Of a stretch of DNA of 64,000 nucleotides, positions 44,247 through 57,602 are shown one piece after another. Made by a program: the position numbers and the translations under genes. The stretch comes from Rutidosis leptorrhynchoides (Eukaryota; Streptophyta; Magnoliopsida; Asterales; Asteraceae): NCBI RefSeq assembly GCF_046630445.1, contig NC_092339.1, forward strand, positions 77,957,501-78,021,500. Reading direction: 5' to 3'. Below the pieces are notes generated by a model that was given only the letters and a program-made list of their open reading frames with translations, did not search any database and was not told the origin of the DNA. The first letter of the stretch is position 1. Each line of letters starts with the position of its first letter.

Positions 44247-47200
44247 TGTGACGACCCCGTTAAAACACTTAACGGATCCGTCAGTTGGTCCCATAGCTTG
44301 ATCGGACTTAAATGAATTAAATAAACAAAGTTGCAATCTTTTATCTCAAAAGTTTCCCAAAAAGGAAACAAACCAAAATATGTAGTTTTAAACAACCAAC
44401 CATAGTAATAAACCAAAAGTTGACACAAAACCTTGCCAACAAACCCACAAGTTTAAATTATCCAAAAATAGAATGCAAGCTTAAGTTTCATAAAATGTTT
44501 CATAAAATCTGCCCAAATGCATGCAGACTCTTCTAAACACAACGGAAGCATCATATAACTCAAGTACCTGTGAAAACATGCAAGTAAACTGTCAACACAA
44601 AGGTTGAGTGAATTATAGGTTTAAATAAATAAATAAACTTTAGACCACAAGATTTAAAAAAAATGTTAGAAAACATTAAACATTATTCCATTATCAATGA
44701 GCCACCTGGTAACCACTTAACCCTTTATTTACCCTTGCCAAACACAATAAAAATATACACTTGGACAGTGTATCTACAACAAATTACGAAGTACTAAACA
44801 TTCCGATTATAAATTGCTAGCGCGACTAGCTCGAAATGGGGTTGTCAAACCCGATAGATCTATCCGTAGGATTCACGTTCACCGGTAGAATCCAATGATT
44901 ACAGTTACCAGACTAGAGAATATTTTTGTCCAACTCACAATGAATAATTAAATTTAACTGCTACTTGTGTCTAAACGTAAATAAAAATGCATGTAATCAC
45001 ATCCCAAAAATATACTTTGAAAAGTATGTTAAAATGGGACTATAACTCACCTTAAAAGCAACTGAAGAAACCACACAAACAAGCGAACAGCAAATAGAAT
45101 AAAGTGATCAGGAACGATCACAACGCCGACCTATAAATAAAGCAGGTCGATATAAATAACTAACTTAGGTCAAGTCTTAGTATGATAGTTATTGTACATG
45201 TTGCAAGTAGACATAGAACAATACTCGGCAAGCATCGGTTTGACTGGAACAACGTACGGACACATACTTTCTATTTTTAGAAAGTTTCTATTTTTAGCAG
45301 GTTTCCATTTTTAGAAAGTTTCTATTTTTGGAAAGTTTCTATTTTTGGAAAGTTTCTATTTTTGGAAAGTTTTTAAGTTAGAAAAGTTTCCTTATTTAGA
45401 AAGTCAACAAAAGTCAACTGAAAGTCAAAGTCAACCGAAAGTCAACTTAAAAGTCAAACTTGGTCAAACATAGTCAACATTAATTTGAAAAGTGTAAGTT
45501 ATAATAATAACATAAGTTATAATGTTTATTAAAGTTAAAAGTGTATAATTATGTCATAACATAAGTTTAATTAAATAAAATGAATTATTAAAGTTAATAT
45601 AAGTTGAAATGATATAATTAATATAACATAAGTAGTTAATTAATTAATTAAATATTAGTCATAATATAAATATTATTAATTAATAATAAATTTTAAATCA
45701 TATCATAAGTATTATTAATTAATAATGAATTATTAATCATATAATAAGTTTCTAAATATAATTATTAAATCATAAGTATTTAATAATTAAATCATAATTA
45801 AATAATAATTATGTCTTATAATAATTAAATAATTATTTAATCTTTATTATAAGTCTTATAATAATATTCTTATAAAATAAATTTAATACTTATCATAAGT
45901 ATTTTCCATTAATAATAAAAGTGTTATTAATCATAAGTTAAATTAAAAGGTTAATTAAATCATAAATAATAATTTAAATGATATAATAAAGATTTATATC
46001 ATAAGTCTTAAATAATAATAATTACTTCTTTTATCATAAGTAATTAATTAATAATGAGTTTCATTATTTTTATCATAAGTTTTAGAATTAATCATAAGTT
46101 TTAATTCAAAAGTTCATCGGGTCGTATCTTGAGCCCCGGGTGTCGATTTCTGGCGAGCCTTATATGCATCTCCGCCTATTCAAACCACCCAACACAAAGG
46201 TGCACTCAAGAACACACCAAGAACAGTCCACAAGTCGTGGTAATCAGCCATGACACCACTTGGACCTTCAATTTACACAAAACCGTGTTTTAGTCGAAAC
46301 GGGTGAACCGTGGCTCGGATTTAGGTGACCCGAACATGAAAGTTCGTCCCACCATCAGTCCTAACACACTAACACACCCTAAAGACACCAAGGAAGGTCA
46401 CAAAGTCGGACCAAACCTGTTTCATGTCAATCCACATTTCAATTTTAACAAAATAGTAATTTGATCATAACTAGGGCTCCGGGAATCGAAACGACATGAA
46501 TCCGGAGTATAAAATTAATGTCTTGATGAGAGGAACTCATTTACATACTTTATTTTAACTTTTATCTCAGTCACAAACTCAGAATACACGAAATAGCTGC
46601 TGTCCAGAATTTAACAAACCGAAAACATGTGATTATGAGTACATCTATGAATACAAACACCATTACAATAATCCACAAACATCATACTACTAAATAATCA
46701 TCAAAATACAGTAAATAAATGAAAAATTGAAAATTCTAGGGTTAGGGTTTATACCCTAATCGAGAAACGAGAAGTATGAACGCGTAGAGATCGTTGTGTA
46801 GAATCCGATTGTGTTGAAAGCCCTTTGAAAAGATTAATAATTTTATGAGATGATGATGATGATGATGTAGGTGATGGTTGGCGACCAAAAAAGGAGAAGG
46901 GAGGAGAAAACACAAAAATTAGAAATTAGGTTTTAGGGAAAATAAAGTGTAATGTAAAAAAAATATGAAAGGAGGAAAGGCTCCCCCCCCCTTAGGGGTT
47001 CGGCCGAAAATGGATGGGGTGGGCCCCGTGGTGGGCCAATTTTGATAAATTATAATTTCCTGATGGCCCGAAAGCCCGAACGAGTCCCGAAACGCGAAAA
47101 CGCACCTACGCGATTAAAAATCCGGAAAGATAACAAACGCGCGACGAAAAATAAATATAAATACACTATATAATAATATGATCTTAAAATATCATATTTA

Positions 47201-47336
47201 AAATATTTAGGATTTAAATATCCCAAAAACGCGTCCGTTGGTTTGAAAACCAAAAAGATTCGCCGGATGGAAATCCGCGAGACGTAGAAACGTATAAATT
47301 AAAATATGAATACAAATATTCACATAACACATAATA

Positions 47337-47415
<79 letters not shown>

Positions 47416-47518
47416 TAAATTTAATAATATAGGTCATAGAAATGACGTGGCACACTAACAGTTAACGGTCGTTAAATAATTAACTGTAAAAGATAACGGA
47501 AAAAGTAGGGTCGTGACA
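44247..47518 (-). repeat. Element B 5' LTR
   Basis: Partner of 35438-38691. Most of the 18-bp length difference lies in the TA array at 47341-47411. Confidence 0.95.
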
Positions 47519-47523
47519 AAAAT
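47519..47523. repeat. Target-site duplication of element B, right (AAAAT)
   Basis: Matches 35433-35437. Confidence 0.9.
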
Positions 47524-48001
47524 ATAGCACTCTTTGTCAGTCTATCAACAATCACCCATATAGTATCGTATGAGGCGTTCTTGGTAACTTAGTGATCAAA
47601 TCCATGGTGATTTGCTCCTATATCCATACAGGTATCTCCAAAGGTTGGAGTTTCCCATACGGTTGTTGGTGCTCTGCCTTAACCTGCAAACACGTTAAAC
47701 AATTTTGAACATATTTTACGATGTCACGTTTCATTCCTGGCCACCAATAATCACGTTTTAAATCCATATACATCTTAGTTGCACCAGGATGTATAGAGTA
47801 TTTCGATTTATGGGCCGCTTCCAATAATTCTTGATTAACTTCACACGTCCTCGGCACCCAAATTCTTCCGTAACGAATCTTTAAACCACGACTGCCTTCA
47901 CTCAAGTGTTCCAACTGACCTTTCAACCATTCTCCATTCACATTATTAGCCTCTAAAGCACTAATCTGGGCAGTTTTGATACGCTCAAACAATGCAAGCA
48001 T
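47524..48001 (-). pseudogene. pol: Element C pol: integrase first half
   Basis: The segment encodes the H-H-C-C zinc-binding region (HKSKYSIHPG, then CLTCLQVKAEHQ) and reaches the first part of the catalytic core ([12 protein letters not shown]), where element B interrupts it. An in-frame open stretch covers 47618-48001; the rest carries small changes. It is out of frame with RNase H upstream, with a frameshift near 48000. Confidence 0.85.
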
Positions 48002-48690
48002 TTCACCATCAAAACATGGTGATGAGCCTTTCGGCTTAAGGCATCAGCAATAACATTAGCCTTACCAGGATGGTAAAGAATGTCACAATCATAGTCTTTC
48101 ACAAGATCTAACCATCTCCTTTGTCTATTGTTTAAATTACGCTGATCAAAGAAATATTTGAGGTTTTTATGATCAGTATAAATGGTAAATTTGACACCAT
48201 AAAGATCGTGCCGCAAAATTTTTAGAGCGAATACTACTGCTGCTAATTCTAAATCATGATTTGGGTAACATTTTTCACGTGGTTTTAATTGTCGAGACGC
48301 ATAAGCAATAACTTTCCCTCTCTGCATAAGAACACATCCTAACCCTCTCTTCGAAGCATCACAGTAAATTACCATGTCTTCATTGCCCTCGGGTAATACA
48401 AGAATAGGTGCCTGAATTAACTTACCTTTCAATAGCTGAAAAGACTGTTCTTGTTTATCTCCCCATTTCCATTCCACATTCTTTCTTGTCAATTTGGTCA
48501 ACGGAGTTGCAATTCTAGAAAAATCTTGAATAAATTGACGATAATACCCCGCTAGACCAAGAAAACTTCTAATTTCAGTAGGACTTGTAGGAGGATTCCA
48601 CTTAATTACTGCATCAACTTTGGAAGGATCAACTTGAATGCCATCAGCATTTATCACATGCCCGAGAAATTGAACTTCCCTTAACCAAAA
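47953..48690 (-). pseudogene. pol: Element C pol: end of reverse transcriptase and RNase H
   Basis: The frame shows the reverse transcriptase connection ([20 protein letters not shown]) and RNase H motifs ([15 protein letters not shown], then [11 protein letters not shown] and [15 protein letters not shown]). It is separated from reverse transcriptase by the TAA at 48691-48693 in the same frame. After the last motif the frame is lost to a frameshift near 48000. Confidence 0.9.
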
Positions 48691-49203
48691 TTAGCATTTT
48701 GAATATTTAGCATACAACCTTTCTTGTCGTAGGGTTTCTAACATCTGACTCAAGTGGATAGCATGCTCTTCTTTACTCTTAGAATAAATAAGGATATCAT
48801 CAATAAACACGATTACCGACTTATCAAGCATCGGTCTGCACACTCGGTTCATTAAATCCATAAAATCAGCTGGGGCATTTGTCAAACCGAAAGGCATGAC
48901 GACAAATTCATAATGACCATACCACGTACGAAAGGCCGTCTTCGGTATATCTTCTTCTTTCACTTTTAGTGGATGATAGCCTGACCTCAAGTCAATTTTT
49001 GAAAAGAAACTAGCCCCCTGCAACTGATCAAACAAATCATCAATTCTCGGTAAAGGATATCTATTTTTAATAGTTACCTTATTGAGCTCTCTATAATCAA
49101 TACACATTCTCATTGTACCATCCTTCTTTTTAACAAATAACACTGGAGCTCCCCAAGGTGAACTACTAGGGCGAATGAAACCCTTATCAAGAAGTTCTTG
49201 CAA
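48691..49203 (-). pseudogene. pol: Element C pol: reverse transcriptase core
   Basis: The 170-residue frame has [20 protein letters not shown], the [13 protein letters not shown] block and an intact FIDD catalytic motif. It is bounded by in-frame stop codons: TAG at 49204-49206 upstream and TAA at 48691-48693 downstream. Confidence 0.9.
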
Positions 49204-50485
49204 CTAGTTCATCATTTCTTGCATCTCGGTTGGAGCTAACCGATTGGGAGTTTTTGCAATAGGAGCAGCTCCTGGCATCAAATCGATTCTGAACTCTACT
49301 TGTCTATCAGGTGGAATACCCGACAAATTCTCGGGAAATACATCAGGAAATTCATTAACTACCAGAATGATTTTCAATTCTCTTACAACTTTGGAACTAT
49401 CAACCACGTGTGCTAGAAAAGCCTGACACCCGTGTGATACTAATCTTTTAGCTTTGGCATAAGATAAGACTGGAATGGTATTTCTCGTTCGCTCCCCATA
49501 AATGGTAATAACTTTCCCACTCGGTGACTGCAAACGAAAAATCTTCTCATGACATTTAATAACTCCTCTATTCCTTCCCAGCCAATCCATTCCTATAATT
49601 ACATGGAATTCTCTAGCTTGCAACGGGATCAAATCAATCTTAAACACTTCGTTATCGATCTCTATATTGCAGCCTCTATATACATCATTGACTATTACAA
49701 GTTTATTATCAGCTATTTCAACTTCTAACGGGTGATCCATCTTACTCAGAGGCACATTAAAATGTTCACAAAAAGAAAGTGACACAAAGGATTTAGTAGC
49801 ACCAGAGTCAAACAGAACGTGTGCAGGCATAGAATTAACAATAAGGGTACCTGACACCACATCATGAAACTCCTTTGCTTCTTCGGTAGTGATCTGAAAA
49901 GCTCGAGTCTGGGGTTTCTGAATACTTGTACCAACCTTCTTCTCCATCTCATTCCTCTGATATTCCTTTCTCATATTTTCTTGACGTACCGGGCATTCAG
50001 CTTGCACATGTCCACTCTTAAAGTAATAAAAATACGTCCTATCGGAACTTTGACATTTGTTTGCAAAATGCCCAGGTTTTCCACAACGAAAACAAACATT
50101 ACTGCGCACTCTACACTCGCCAATATGACGTCTACCACACTTGCCACACTCAGGGATCTCTTTAGCTCCACCACTTATTTTTTTATGAAATGGCCTACGC
50201 TTCTATTGTTGTCGTGCTCCTATCCCAAACCTTGGTTTCTTTGATTGAAATTGTTGGGAAGACCGAGGTGTCTCCTTAACCTTTCTTTTACCCTCTGCAA
50301 TAGTTTCCTTCTTTTGTAAATCATGCTCCCGCTTTAGGGCTTTATTCATTATTTTTGGAATAGTATTATGTTGCTCTAGATCAATAAATTCTCTAATCTC
50401 TAGATTCATGTGTCGGTAATAATGACTACATAGGTACTCAGGATTAGAGGTGATTTCTAGACAGAAAAGGGATTTTTCATTAAAG
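49204..50485 (-). pseudogene. gag-pro: Element C gag C-terminal part, zinc knuckles and protease
   Basis: Just after element H on the minus strand the gag frame resumes (FNEKSLFCLEITSNPEYL). It is cut by TAG at 50203-50205, then continues through Cys/His motifs (CFRCGKPGHFANKC and flanking imperfect ones) to protease (LFDSGATKSFVS) and IIGMDWLGRNRG. It ends at TAG 49204-49206 before reverse transcriptase. Confidence 0.9.
50481..50485. repeat. Target-site duplication of element H, left (TAAAG)
   Basis: Repeated at 59016-59020. Confidence 0.95.
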
Positions 50486-50554
50486 TGTAACGACCCCAAA
50501 ACCGTTTACCAAAAACGAAGCATTTATTTATTTATTTATTTTTTAAAATAACTT

Positions 50555-50670
50555 TTAGGTAAACCTCCAGGTGAACTTTAAGGTGAACTTTCAGGTGGAC
50601 TTTCAGGTGACACTAAACTTTCAGGTGAAACTTTCAGGTGACACCTTTCTCCTTAAAACTTCCAGGTGAA
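50555..50670. repeat. Minisatellite of aactttcaggtg units in the H LTR
   Basis: About nine imperfect copies of a unit of about 12 bp. A matching array lies at 56585-56720. Confidence 0.85.
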
Positions 50671-51194
50671 ACTTTTGATCTATTTGAGTTTACAAAAAGG
50701 TTTTAACAACCCATACAACCAAACGGTGTAATTTCGACCCAAGAGCATAATCCCGGGGGCTACCAAATCCCCAAACCGCGTCCAAATATCCGAAATCTAC
50801 CCCATCAAGCCCAAGTGCTCCTACGCTTCTAGTCTAACAACTAGTTAGCTTCACAATCACAATACCTGTAAAAAGGTAAACAACGAGCGGGGTAAGCTAA
50901 CGCTTAGTGAATGCAATAATTATACATATACATATATAATCTACTTACTTGCAATCACTTACACAATACCGTATACAAGCTAGCAATTCAACGACCATGC
51001 AAACATCATGCATAAACTAATATCCGCAATTCACAATAAGCTAGCAACACCAATAGCATATAGTTCACAATTTAATATGCTAATACAAAATTCACACAAC
51101 CATGGTTAACCAATCGTACAAGGGAACGGTACTCGCGAAAGGTCGTCAGAGTTCATAACATCCATTAGTGTACTTAATCAATGGGTAATCACTA

Positions 51195-51515
51195 ATCCCC
51201 GGGTGATATCTTAAACACCGCGACTAACTCACCCCCATGACAATGTGGTGTCTTAAACACCGCGACTAACCCACATGTCAATCAAACCCATGAGTGGTGT
51301 CTTGAACACCGCGACAAATCCCACTCCCATGAAAATGTGGTGTCTTAAACACCTCGACTATCCCACATATCAATCAAACTAATGAGTGGTGTCTTGAACA
51401 CCGGGACAATCCCACTCTTTACGTAGAATGTGGTGTCTTAAACACCGCGACAATCCCACTTGTTACGTAGAATGTGGTGTCTTAAACACCGCGACTATCC
51501 CACATTTCACGCTAC
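51195..51515. repeat. Tandem array of hairpin-forming units in the H 3' LTR
   Basis: Seven units of about 35 bp, with spacers of about 10-15 bp, share an inner inverted repeat (ggtgt-cttaa-acacc) and an outer one that varies between units but usually stays complementary: GGGTGA with TCACCC, ATGTGG with CCACAT, GAGTGG with CCACTC. Confidence 0.85.
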
Positions 51516-52911
51516 ACAAATAAATACATTATATACGTACACGCATAATTATTCCACTCACCTTGGAATGCCCGCACAAGTCATGTACAACATGATCTTC
51601 GTCCTTAAATCCGAGTAAGTAACCACCTATATCACACATAGGTACAATATACACATAAATAGCCATTCTCTAAAAGAGAACTCGACACAAACATCCCTTA
51701 GTCGAGGGATCACACCTTGCTCGCCAAAACCAACCCATTTAACGCCTAATGGACACAAACCAATTACCACTTCGGGTGGTAATTCAAACCAACACAACAA
51801 AGTACAATTTTTCCCAAATCATACTTTACCCCAATTAGACCGAACCTAGGTCTTAACACTAAATTACTACTTAGGTAGTAATCATTTCAAATGCCAATTA
51901 CACCAAAACCCCAACACGTGCAATATTGACCCATATTGCTTTTGACCACGTTTGACTTATGTTAAAACTATCATTTTAACCCAAAATCACTTCCCACGAT
52001 TACTTTCATTCAAAAACGCCATTTAACACTTAAGTAAAGTGTTGAACACCCATTTAATCCAAACTTAGTGTCATTACCAAATTCGACCCAAGTCAATTTA
52101 CCCATTTTGACAAAAGTCACAAAACGCCCAAATCCACTAACGACTAGTGATTATATTTCCAAAACACCAATTAACACTTAAATCAAGTATTTACATACTT
52201 GATTCACCAAAACTCATTTTGACACCAAACCAAGTCAACTTCCAATTTTGACCAAAATCAAACTCTTTAACACACACAGATCACCACCATACCACCAATT
52301 GATTAACAACACTATCAAAGGTTGACTTTAGATCATAAACCTAGACATCCACAATAACTTCACCTCTTTGAGGCATTTCATCAAACACATTGTGTGCATG
52401 ACTTCAAACTTGTTCTTATGAACACCAAAATCACCAATACTCATCCAATCTAGTGACTATCACTTAAATCAAAGACAAAGACACCCAAATTCGTCATTAA
52501 ACCCTAATCCCACCATATTAGGGTTAATAACCACAAGCTTACACCAAAACCATCAAATTTCATAAGAAATGGGTTCTATAACTCATCATCAACTCAAACC
52601 CTAACCAAACAAGAATCAAACAATTAAAAATCGGATCTAGAACTTACCATCACCATCAAAACGTAGCTAGAAGGGAGATGAACAACATTAACTCTTGCAC
52701 CTTGAAGAGATTTCAACTCCTTCTCCAATCCAAGCTTTATCTCTCTAAAAAAATGGAGCTTTCTCACTCTAGAAAGATGAGAGGATAGTGTGGATGTGAA
52801 AATAAAGATAAGATAAGTTTTTGGCCATATTTTTAGCCACAAAACCGGTCCCAACACGAAATACCCAAAAATGCCCCTTTTAAAATATTAAAATCACGAA
52901 CGGGTCTTACA

Positions 52912-52924
52912 ACTCTCCCCCACT
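52912..52924 (-). other. Polypurine tract of element H
   Basis: Minus strand AGTGGGGGAGAGT adjoining the LTR. Confidence 0.9.
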
Positions 52925-55900
52925 TAAACTGGATCACGTCCCCGTGATCTCTGTCACTGAACCAACCGGACCCACACTCTATGATCCTCCGACACACATC
53001 CAAACTCGATGTCCATAACAATTTACATTGACCCGAAGATATCACCAGACGCTAATAATCACTAGCGTGCATTACCGAAACTAGCGGTATCTCATACGCT
53101 CAACGTCCAAAATGCCCACTTAGGAAATATGGAAAAACACTATATATTCCTTCAAGTTCTCTCGGCTACACTCGCAACAATCTACATCCATAACTATATC
53201 ACCCAACGCGATCTACTAAATTCACTGCGCCGTGAACCAAGTATTCTATTAATCCAAATCGAGAAGGATTTATGCCGCGTTAAACTCCGCACTTCAACGG
53301 TCCATAAATGTACCACTCAACGGTCGCACTTTCGCTTATGCGCAAACATTTGTTTTCCACCCCATAACACCCGTGATTCTCACTTTTACAAGTCGATGCC
53401 AACGGGGCAATCGACACACTCCTCCGACGAGCACTTCTTACAGTTACCACAACCAGGTTATTCCTTCAACGAAAAAATTTTGGTATCCCCAAATATTCAC
53501 ACTGGGAATACAACTTTCCCATCAATCGATCCGCACACGACCACCAGTCTCTGGATTAATCCAGGACGACAATAATACACCACGAGTTAGACGAAACACC
53601 AACACTCGATACAAGGCTTCTCCCCTAAACCCTCCAACACATCCTTACAATTATGGCTTCCTAGTACTAGCATGGAAACTATTCGTGTACTAGAATCCCG
53701 TCAACAACGAATTATCACCCCAACAATTCGTAATTCGTCACGCAACCCATAGAAATATCCATCAACGCCTGGTGAATCCTCTTACCCCGACCGGCCGTTA
53801 AGGATGGCCTCGACATTTCAGTGCAACCAACGGGTCACATCACTAAGGAACACACCCTCACAAATGAACAACATAAGCATGTCTCTATGTGAGACAATCA
53901 GAACCGACACTCCCCGCCTCACAATCGCCCATAAAGTGGAATAATCCACTGACGATCTCCACGATCACGTTTCCCGACAGGGAAAATGCAGTTTTCACCA
54001 CGATATCGAACTCATTCCCATTCAATAATCATGTCCGAGTTTAACGACAACCCAGATTTTTACTACGGGAGCACCCGCAACGATAACTTCATTCTCTCAC
54101 TTCGGTGATCTCAAACTTCACACTTGGTCTCATACCGCACATTGGTACTACACGACCACCTTACATAAGAAGACTTACATTTCCCTCGATCCTATCATCA
54201 TAATCTTCACACGTAACATTCTGGAATTGTAACCCACAATCGTAATGCACGATCTCGAGTCGACATCAACAACCCGTCACTCTTTCTCGTTAGGAACTAC
54301 AAATCCCTATTGAGGCCTAGCACGGTACACTCTGATACTTTGGTATACAAAACAGCACCGGATCTTCCTCGGGCAGCAGTAAAAACTCCCCCACTTAGGA
54401 TTCATCTCCACATTCTCACCGCCAGGATGATAACATCTCGCGGAATTGTCATTCCATGACACACATGATCATTCTCACCATTGGTCATAAACACCAAATC
54501 ACCGCAAATTCACTTTAGGCTCGCAGAGCCGTCATATACAATCACTTGAAATGTTGTACACGCGACGACATCGCACCTTTATACCATAAATCATAATCAA
54601 CTGCCTTGATCGTTCACAAAGAGAACTCCACCAAAGTCCCACATGTGCCCCTATGCGTAAGCATATGCCACTCCGATTAAGTCGTGCTTCTCAGTCGAGA
54701 TCACCCAGCCTTCCACTCAACAAACCTTTATCAACAATTGTTCACTCTCATGGAGAAAAATGATCAATCAGACATACACAATAATTGCGTCAACCGTAAT
54801 ATCAACACTTCATCGTATCCTACGGCCTAACCGTCCATTAACTCCATCACCGGCTCACCGGTCATCTTTACTCATCTAACACTTAAGAGCAGCAAGATTA
54901 GCTCATCCGACACTTCATAAGAAGTATTTACCGTAATGCTCTTAAAATTTGACTTTCGCAACCGTCAAATTACTATCACCCGTCGATCACTATTTAAAAT
55001 CTTCTATGCTTCCAAGGGTATCTCACGGGCACCCTAAGCACAAAGTGATCACACCATCACCGGAGTTGAACATTACACTAGCAGGTATAAGAAAGCACCT
55101 GACACCGTGTCATGCAGACTCCCACCACAATCAACCAAATTTTAGAAACTCGATCTTTAGGTTCCATACACCCGATGTCACCCATATCTATAATAATGAC
55201 CCGCAGTCATACCTACCCGGCAAACCTTACGGTTTATCGTCTTATCGAAAGTTCCTAGCGATCACACGTTACCCGCAATTTCCACAAGGCCAAACGATAT
55301 AGCCTCACGAAACCTTTCATCTAAAACCCAAGAGATGCTTGGAAACACCAAGTCTTACACTCTTCCGAATATATGCACAACCACATCATCAAGGGGTATT
55401 CCGTTAGGAATGTTACCCTATAATCCATAACACGCTAACACACTACGCAAACACCGTCATACGGGTCCCACTCCCATGACTTTAACGACCTGAAGACTCC
55501 TCGATTTGCCAATTCCAAGGCGACTCACAACTAGAAACCTTACACGGTTCTCTAACCACACACTCTACCGAGTGTAACCCAATTCTATAATCATTAGACT
55601 TGCTACATCCCATCACGGGATTCAAGTCTTCGTCGTACACACACTAATCGGTCCTCGTGGTTACGATTAGTAACTACAACCAATGACAATCCCAATAATG
55701 CACTCACTACGTGGTGGCTAAGTACACGCTGAACTCGCGAGTTGGCTCACTCACTTAACTAGCCAAATCCACCGTAACACTTCTCGACTCCCAATGAACT
55801 CGATGTGACAACAATCACATCACCCGAGACAACTATAACCTAGGAACCATTAAAAGATTCCTCATTCATCCCGAATCTACCCCAACCATGCCACGTTTCC

Positions 55901-56506
55901 TCTGCTCGGTACTCGTCATGTCATGCTTGGTGTCAAGATACACTTTCGTAATAATGGTGATCAGTCACTACAAATGCGTACCTTACCATTTCCACATGGT
56001 CATGCAAAGTACTTTACCCGGACTGACGCAACATTCACACAAAATAACACGCGATAAATCCTAGTACCCGAATGACCAAAGTCCTTACCGTGAACTTAAT
56101 CACTCGACCGCCAAACCTGCGAATCTCTCCAATAGATTCGTCTCTCGGACACCGCACCAAAAGATACTTGTATATATACACCAATATATACAATATAATA
56201 ATAAACGTACACAAGTACACCACAACAACAAGTCAACCTACAACCTAGGTGACTATCACTAAAACAACGTCCAGGTCCGCCTACTTACATTAGGCACTAG
56301 CGATATAAGGCACTAGTCTACGCACGAAATAAGGTCCCACGTAATCATACTTTGGACAAGCACTAGTCCTAGTTAGTCACCTACTCGAAGGCACTAACAA
56401 TTCTCAATCCGACCCGTATTCCTACAAGTCCCGCAAATAACGCACCACTGTCAATAAGTCTAAGACTAGGCACCTACTCCAAGGCCACCTAATTCCCTTA
56501 GACTAT
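52925..56506. other. Non-coding interior of element H
   Basis: 3.6 kb of C- and A-rich sequence. The longest open frames (53129-53575 plus, 54949-55302 plus) are antisense to the element and show no domain or repeat. I see no remnant of gag or pol motifs. Confidence 0.7.
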
Positions 56507-56518
56507 GCTCTGATACCA
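56507..56518 (-). other. Primer binding site of element H (initiator Met tRNA)
   Basis: Minus strand TGGTATCAGAGC, two bases after the 5' LTR. Confidence 0.95.
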
Positions 56519-57295
56519 CTTATAACGACCCCAAAACCGTTTACCAAAAACGAAGAATTTATTTTTATTTTTATTTTAAATAACTTTCAGGTAAACTTCC
56601 AGGTAAACTTCCAGGTGAACTTTCAGGTGAACTTTCAGGTGGACTTTCAGGTGATGCTAAACTTTCAGGTGACACTAAACTTTCAGGTGACACCTTTCTC
56701 ATTAAAAATTCCAGATGAAACTTTTGATCTATTTGAGTTTACAAAAAGGTTTTAACAACCCATACAACCAAACGGTGTAATTTCGACCCAAATATACATT
56801 TAGACGAGTTAGGACTCTACAACCCAACTCAATACCAAGAGCATAATCCCGGGGGCTACCAAATCCCCAAACCGCGTCCAAATATCCGAAAGCTACCCCA
56901 TCGAGCCCAAGTGCTCCTACGCTTCTAATCTAACAATTAGCAAGCTCCACAATCACAATACCTGTAAAAAGGTAAACAACGAAAGGGGTAAGCTAACGCT
57001 TAGTGAATGCAATAATTATACATACACATATATAATCTACTTACTTGCAATCACTTACACAATACCGCATACAAGCTAGCAATTCAACAACCATGCAAAC
57101 ATCATGCATAAACTAATATCCGCAATTCACAATAAGTTAGCAACACCAATAGCATATAGTTCACAATTTAATATGCTAATACAAAATTCACACAAACATT
57201 GTTAAAAAATCGTACAAGGGAACGGTACTCGCGAAAGGCCGTCAGAGTTCATAACATCCATTAGTGTACTTAATCACTGCGTAATCACTAATCCC

Positions 57296-57602
57296 CCGGG
57301 TGATATCTTAAACACCTCGGCTAACTCACCCCCATGACAATGTGGTGTCTTAAACACCGCGACTAACCCACATGTCAATCAAACCCATGAGTGGTGTCTT
57401 GAACACCGCGACAAATCTCACTCCCATGACAATGTGGTGTCTTAAACATCGCGACTATCCTACATGTCAATCAAACCAATGAGTGGTGTCTTGAACGCCG
57501 CGACAATCCCACTCGTTAAGTAGAATGTGGTGTCTTAAACACCGCGACAATCCCACTCGTTACGTAGAATGTAGTGTTTTAAACACCGCGACTATCCCAC
57601 AT
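57296..57602. repeat. Tandem array of hairpin-forming units in the H 5' LTR
   Basis: Seven units matching 51195-51515. Some stems here have single changes (for example ATGTGG with CTACAT). Confidence 0.8.

Larger units (their letters stand above)
35438..47518 (-). mobile_element. Element B: complete Tekay-type gypsy element, coding region inactivated
   Basis: This 12,081-bp element has LTRs of 3,254 and 3,272 bp (differing mainly in a TA array), target duplication AAAAT, an intact primer site and a polypurine tract. On the minus strand the order is 5' LTR, primer site, coiled-coil ORF, gag, protease, reverse transcriptase, RNase H, integrase, chromodomain, 3' LTR. Two nonsense codons and two lost catalytic Asp residues show that it cannot now move by its own enzymes. 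It lies in the integrase gene of element C. Confidence 0.95.
50486..52911 (-). repeat. Element H 3' LTR
   Basis: Begins (plus) tgtaacgaccccaaaacc and ends gggtcttaca. Compared with the right LTR it lacks a block of about 46 bp (present at about 56791-56836) and has scattered substitutions. Confidence 0.95.

Noticed and set aside
51195..51515. CRISPR-like spaced repeats
   Set aside because: The units are imperfect hairpins with similar, short spacers in a plant LTR and are duplicated in the partner LTR. No cas genes are present.
53129..53575. 148-codon plus-strand ORF inside element H
   Set aside because: Antisense to the element, no domain, and similar frames occur by chance in this C-rich interior.
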